Assembly (NCBI GenBank): GCA_017886645.1
Contig: JAGHJM010000043.1
Location: 1 to 32,917, forward strand
Length of the DNA stretch: 32,917 nt
Source: Clostridia bacterium
GTDB taxonomy: Bacteria > Bacillota > Clostridia > TANB77 > CAG-508
Reading direction: 5' to 3'
Part shown: positions 28,776 through 32,917 of the stretch, in pieces
Position numbering within the stretch: the stretch's first letter is position 1
How the letters are laid out: each line of letters begins with the position of its first letter
Made by a program: the position numbers and the translations under genes
The notes under the pieces: model-generated
Told to the model about the DNA's origin: nothing
Seen by the model: the letters and a program-made list of their open reading frames with translations, nothing else
Database searches by the model: none

Positions 28776-28877
28776 AACTCTACATACTCTAAGAAAAATA
28801 CGTTGACATTTATGTAAAAATATGGTATTTTTAAAATATACATAATGAAAAATGCATAAAAAAAGGAGAGTGGTTAT

Positions 28878-29084
28878 ATGTTAAATGATGAGATTTGTAA
28901 ATTAAGAGAAAAATTAAACGAAAGTATAATCAACAACGAAGACTATAGTATTACATACAAAATCAGTGTAGAACTAGATGAATTAATAGCACAATACTAC
29001 AGAACTACAATAACGATAAAACCAAAGAATAAGAAAAATACAAGAAGAATAAAAGACATGCAAAAATTTTTCTTAGATAAATAA
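28878..29084 (+). CDS. Spo0E-like aspartyl-phosphate phosphatase family protein
   Basis: 68 aa; KLREKLNESI...SVELDELIAQYY matches the Spo0E SxxLDxLI motif. Confidence 0.8.
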   Translation: MLNDEICKLREKLNESIINNEDYSITYKISVELDELIAQYYRTTITIKPKNKKNTRRIKDMQKFFLDK

Positions 29085-29086
29085 AT

Positions 29087-29133
29087 ACATAAAAAAAGAA
29101 ATTAAGATTATTACTTAATTTCTTTTTTTATGT
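29087..29133. terminator. Intrinsic terminator
   Basis: ACATAAAAAAAGAAATTAAG ATTATTA CTTAATTTCTTTTTTTATGT, 20-bp perfect stem. Confidence 0.88.
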
Positions 29134-29295
29134 ATTTACAGTAATATCCTTAAAAGATAAGCTTAACAATTTAAGTTTATCTAAATTTTGCAAGATAAAA
29201 AATATTACGAATATATTACAAAATAAAAAAATATGTAGAAAAAAATAAAAAAGTATGCTATCATAAAAATAATATATAATTATTAGGGGAAAAAT

Positions 29296-29682
29296 ATGGT
29301 AAATAAAGCGTTAAAATTAATTGGTAAAATAGTAATATTAATAATTGTGTGTGCAATTATATTTTCTTTATCTACGGTAAATGCTCAAGGAGGAATTAAC
29401 GTAAATGATTATAATCCAGGAGGAACTCCAAGCATTCCCACTGAAGTAACAGATAAAATAAATCCAATAGTTGGAGTTATAAGCTTAATAGGTATGATTA
29501 CATCAGTTCTAGTGCTTGTAATTTTAGGTATAAAATATATGATAGGAAGTGTAGAAGAAAAAGCAGAATACAAAAAAAGTATGATTCCATACTTAATTGG
29601 TGCAGTAATGGTATTTTCAATATCTACATTTTTGACAATAATTATGAATATGACAAATAATTTATTTACAACAACCCCTTGA
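29296..29682 (+). CDS. VirB2/TrbC-like T4SS pilin, paralogue A
   Basis: Signal peptide plus two TM; LGIKYMIGSVEEKAEYKKSMIPYLIGAVMVF. Confidence 0.82.
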   Translation: MVNKALKLIGKIVILIIVCAIIFSLSTVNAQGGINVNDYNPGGTPSIPTEVTDKINPIVGVISLIGMITSVLVLVILGIKYMIGSVEEKAEYKKSMIPYLIGAVMVFSISTFLTIIMNMTNNLFTTTP

Positions 29683-29725
29683 AAATACAAGAAAAATGTA
29701 GTATATTAAAATAAAGGGGGAAAAT

Positions 29726-30115
29726 ATGAAAAAAAATGTAATTATAAAGTTAATATCTATAATAATAATATTTTTAGTAATTTTTTCTCCAATAAGTACT
29801 GTACAAGCTAGTGGAATAACTAATTTAATAGGTAGTGGAGACAATTTTATTAGCACAGGAGAGAACCAAACTACACCAATTAACGATACTAATATGAGGG
29901 ATTTATCAAATGACTTATATAATATTTTATTAGTTGTTGGAATTGTAATTGCATTAATAATAGGAATGATTTTAGGAATTCAGTTTATGACAGGAAGTGT
30001 AGAACAAAAAGCAAAAGTAAAAGATTCTTTAATTCCATATGTCGCAGGATGCGTAGTTATATTTGGTGCATTTGGTATATGGAAATTAGTAGTAACACTT
30101 ATGCAAGGCATATAA
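29726..30115 (+). CDS. VirB2/TrbC-like T4SS pilin, paralogue B (divergent)
   Basis: Signal peptide; LGIQFMTGSVEQKAKVKDSLIPYVAGCVVIFGAFGIWKLV. Confidence 0.8.
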   Translation: MKKNVIIKLISIIIIFLVIFSPISTVQASGITNLIGSGDNFISTGENQTTPINDTNMRDLSNDLYNILLVVGIVIALIIGMILGIQFMTGSVEQKAKVKDSLIPYVAGCVVIFGAFGIWKLVVTLMQGI

Positions 30116-30177
30116 ATTTGATTTTATAATTATCTTAACATAGATAAAAATATATAAATAAAAAGGGAGGAAACTAA

Positions 30178-30558
30178 ATGAGCAACATAACAAAAAGAAA
30201 TAGAATGGTGAAAATATTTTCTGCAATTTTAGTAATAAGCATGGTTTTATTTACAGCTAATATGGTTTTTGCAAGTGACCCATTTGATAATATTAAACCA
30301 GACTACCATGGTACAAATGGAATTACTGATATTGGTAATACAGTAATAGGAATAGTTACAGTAATAGGAATGGTTGCATCTGTTTTGGTATTAGTAGTTT
30401 TAGGTATTAAATATATGATGGGTAGTGCAGAAGAAAAAGCAGAATACAAAAAAACAATGATACCATACTTAATTGGTGCAATATTAGTATTTGCTGCATC
30501 AGCAATAGCAGGAATTATTAGAAATATTGCAACTCAAGGATTTAATAATACACCATAG
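30178..30558 (+). CDS. VirB2/TrbC-like T4SS pilin, paralogue C
   Basis: Signal peptide; LGIKYMMGSAEEKAEYKKTMIPYLIGAILVFAASAIAGI, closest to paralogue A. Confidence 0.82.
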   Translation: MSNITKRNRMVKIFSAILVISMVLFTANMVFASDPFDNIKPDYHGTNGITDIGNTVIGIVTVIGMVASVLVLVVLGIKYMMGSAEEKAEYKKTMIPYLIGAILVFAASAIAGIIRNIATQGFNNTP

Positions 30559-30590
30559 TACATATATTACAAAAATATTACAAGTATATT

Positions 30591-30620
30591 AAAAGTGCAT
30601 GTCAATGCACTTTTTTTTTA
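30591..30620 (+). terminator. Intrinsic terminator after pilin genes
   Basis: AAAAGTGCAT GTCA ATGCACTTTTTTTT. Confidence 0.88.
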
Positions 30621-30696
30621 TTTAGTATACCCTTTTTCTACATTTTTTGATATAATATAAAATAAGAATAAATGTAAACTTACGAAGGAGGAAAAT

Positions 30697-31044
30697 ATGG
30701 GAACATACAATTTACCCAGAAATGTTAAAGGTGAAGGTAGAATTCTATTCATTTTTACAGGAAAAAGCTTTATATATGCAATAGCTGGAGGAGGGATAGG
30801 CCTTATTTTCTACCTTATATTTGCTGCAATGGGATTAAATATGGTAGGTGTTATTATAACAGTTTTATTTGCAGCAATAGGATTCGCGATAGGAACATTT
30901 AAAATGCCAGAAATTTCAGGTTTAGCATTCACAAAAAAAGTGGGCGGAGAAAACTTAGATGATATAATAAAAAGAGCCATAAAATTTAAAACAAAAGGAA
31001 GAAAAATATACATATATAAGGAGGGAAAAAATAATGCTAAATAG
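30697..31044 (+). CDS. PrgI family / VirB3-like T4SS inner-membrane protein
   Basis: YNLPRNVKGEGRILFIFTGKSFIYAIAGGGIGLIFYLIF...MPEISGLAFTKKVGGENLDDIIKRAIKF; position before VirB4-like genes. Confidence 0.78.
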   Translation: MGTYNLPRNVKGEGRILFIFTGKSFIYAIAGGGIGLIFYLIFAAMGLNMVGVIITVLFAAIGFAIGTFKMPEISGLAFTKKVGGENLDDIIKRAIKFKTKGRKIYIYKEGKNNAK

Positions 31045-32260
31045 TGTAAATACAGTTACAACAATATTAATAATAGCCTTAGTAGTAATGGTAGTCTTAT
31101 TAGGAATTTTAGCAATTGTATATTTTACTTCTAAAGCAAAAGAGGAAAAAGAAAATAAACCAAATAGTAGTACTGGAAAAGCAGGAACAACAAGTAAAGC
31201 AACAAAATCTTATTCAGTAGAATCTGTATTTGATTTTATGGAATTTGATAAAATTGAAGATAATATGATTTCACAAAAAAATGGTGAAAGATACATAATG
31301 GTGGTAGAATGCCAAGGTGTAAATTATGATTTAATGTCAGAAGTAGAAAAAAATGCAGTGGAAGAAGGATTTATACAATTTTTAAATACTTTAAGACATC
31401 CTATACAAATATATACACAAACAAGAACTATCAACTTAGAAAGTAGTATTCAAACTTATAAAGAAAAAGTACAAGAGCTAGAAGATAGATTAGATAGGCA
31501 AAGAATGCAATATCAAAGCATGGTTGATTCAGGAAAATATTCTAGGCAACAATTAGATCAAGCATATTATGAATTAACTAAACAAACTAATTTATGTGAA
31601 TATGGAAAAGACATTATATATAATACAGAAAAAATGAGTTTAAATAAAAATGTATTAAATAAAAAATATTACATAGTAATTCCATATTATACAGCAGATT
31701 TAGGGCAAAATGAATTTGATAAAGAAGAAAAGAAAAACTTGGCATTTTCAGAGTTATATACAAGGGCGCAATCAGTTATAAGAACATTGTCTGTTTGTGG
31801 AATAAATGCAGGAATATTAGACTCAAATGGATTAGTAGACTTACTATATGTTGCTTATAATAGAGATGATGCAGAAGTATATGGACTAGATAAAGCTATT
31901 CAAGCGGGATATGATGAACTATATTCAACTGCACCAGATGTATTAGATAAGAAAATGAGAACACTAGATGCAAAAATAGAACAAGAAGCATTTAAGAAAG
32001 CTAATGAAGCAGTTATAGAAGCAAAATCTAGAAAAGAAAAAGCTTTGGACAGAAAAGAAGCTAGAATGGATGACTTAATTGCACAGATGGCACAAATTAT
32101 TATAGATGAAAATAGAGCAGCAATAGGAAATAAAGTAGCAAATGATGCTAAAGAAATAGTTAAAGAAGAAAATGCAAAGAGAAAACAAGAAAAAGGAGGT
32201 ACAAAAGAGGATGAGCAAAAAGAAAAACAAACAAGAAGTAGAACTACAAGGACAGCGTAA
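31034..32260 (+). CDS. Membrane-anchored protein resembling the VirB4/TraC N-terminal domain, no Walker motifs
   Basis: One N-terminal TM then VFDFMEFDKIEDNMISQKNGERYIMVVECQGVNYDLMSEVEKNAVEEGFIQFLNTLRHPIQIYTQTRTINLE; coiled-coil and charged C-terminus. Confidence 0.65.
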   Translation: MLNSVNTVTTILIIALVVMVVLLGILAIVYFTSKAKEEKENKPNSSTGKAGTTSKATKSYSVESVFDFMEFDKIEDNMISQKNGERYIMVVECQGVNYDLMSEVEKNAVEEGFIQFLNTLRHPIQIYTQTRTINLESSIQTYKEKVQELEDRLDRQRMQYQSMVDSGKYSRQQLDQAYYELTKQTNLCEYGKDIIYNTEKMSLNKNVLNKKYYIVIPYYTADLGQNEFDKEEKKNLAFSELYTRAQSVIRTLSVCGINAGILDSNGLVDLLYVAYNRDDAEVYGLDKAIQAGYDELYSTAPDVLDKKMRTLDAKIEQEAFKKANEAVIEAKSRKEKALDRKEARMDDLIAQMAQIIIDENRAAIGNKVANDAKEIVKEENAKRKQEKGGTKEDEQKEKQTRSRTTRTA

Positions 32261-32917
32261 TGATTATACAAAACCAGATGAATATCAAATATTAAAAAAG
32301 AAAACTATAAAAGAATTAATTGCACCATCTGGAATAGACGCAAGTAATATTGATCACTTAGAAATAATATCAAATGTTACTAGATATGCAAGAAGCTTTT
32401 TTGTATCAGCTTTACCAAGAATGTGTACATTCCCAGAATTGTTTAGAGATATGTATATGTTTGGAGATATAAATACATCTATTTATATAAATCCAATTTT
32501 AGAGTCAAAATCACAAAATGATTTAAATAGAACCATTAATGAATTGGAAACAGAAAGAATTGTTGCAGCAGATAAGGGGAATATAAATAGAGAAAGTAAT
32601 TTAGCACAAAAAAGAATGGAAGCAGAACAGCTAAGAGATGAAATTGCCGCAGGATACAATAAATTATATGAAGCTTCTATAGTTTCAACATTATTTGCAT
32701 ATAGCTTAGAAGATTTAAACAAATTTACTAAATTACTATCAACTGAAGTTTCCAAATCATTAGTAGGTATAAAAACAGCATGGGGAATGCAAGAAGATGC
32801 ATTCAAATCAAACTTACCACTAATGGAAGATAAAATTAAAAAAACACATACATTTGACCGTAGGTCCATGGGAACAGTTTTCCCATTTACTACATCAGAA
32901 GTAGGACATCCAACAGG
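32211..32917 (+). CDS. VirB4/TraC-like T4SS ATPase, N-terminal part, truncated by window end (not in ORF track)
   Basis: AAAGGAGGT RBS; open to the window end; MSKKKNKQEVELQGQRNDYTKPDEYQILKKKTIKELIAPSGIDASNIDHLEIISNVTRYARSFFVSALPRMCTFPELFRDMYMFGDINTSIYINPI...FDRRSMGTVFPFTTSEVGHPTG typical of the VirB4 family upstream of Walker A. Confidence 0.85.
   Translation, partial: MSKKKNKQEVELQGQRNDYTKPDEYQILKKKTIKELIAPSGIDASNIDHLEIISNVTRYARSFFVSALPRMCTFPELFRDMYMFGDINTSIYINPILESKSQNDLNRTINELETERIVAADKGNINRESNLAQKRMEAEQLRDEIAAGYNKLYEASIVSTLFAYSLEDLNKFTKLLSTEVSKSLVGIKTAWGMQEDAFKSNLPLMEDKIKKTHTFDRRSMGTVFPFTTSEVGHPT

Overview
AT-rich Bacillota (probably Clostridia) chromosomal segment; the taxonomic guess comes only from gene content and codon style. 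The left edge carries the end of a CRISPR array with 36-bp repeats and mostly 30-bp spacers. Its repeat, read on the minus strand, has the architecture of type II-C (GeoCas9-like) repeats and ends in an extended -10 promoter (TGATATAAT). No cas gene is in the window. The middle is mostly housekeeping: PadR regulator, frameshifted FtsW/RodA homologue, glyA, LMW-PTP, TIGR01212 radical SAM, two NUDIX proteins, ArsC-like, guanine deaminase-like, SprT-like, GT-C-like membrane protein, dprA/comM-yifB/yraN, SDR, SsuABC/Thi5-like ABC transporter, nrdD/nrdG, bS21, two M16 peptidases, lgt, Spo0E-like. The right edge starts a type IV secretion-like operon: three tandem VirB2/TrbC-like pilins, a PrgI/VirB3-like protein, a membrane-anchored protein resembling a VirB4 N-terminal domain, and a VirB4/TraC-like ORF cut off by the window. 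Three real CDSs missing from the ORF track were found by reading: bS21 (rpsU), a 49-aa membrane microprotein, and the truncated VirB4-like ORF. The main points to follow up are the promoter-bearing CRISPR repeat, the triple-pilin T4SS-like operon, a 106-bp MITE-like hairpin, a probable non-canonical dprA start codon, an nrdD-nrdG intergenic structured element, and several compositionally distinct single-gene units.
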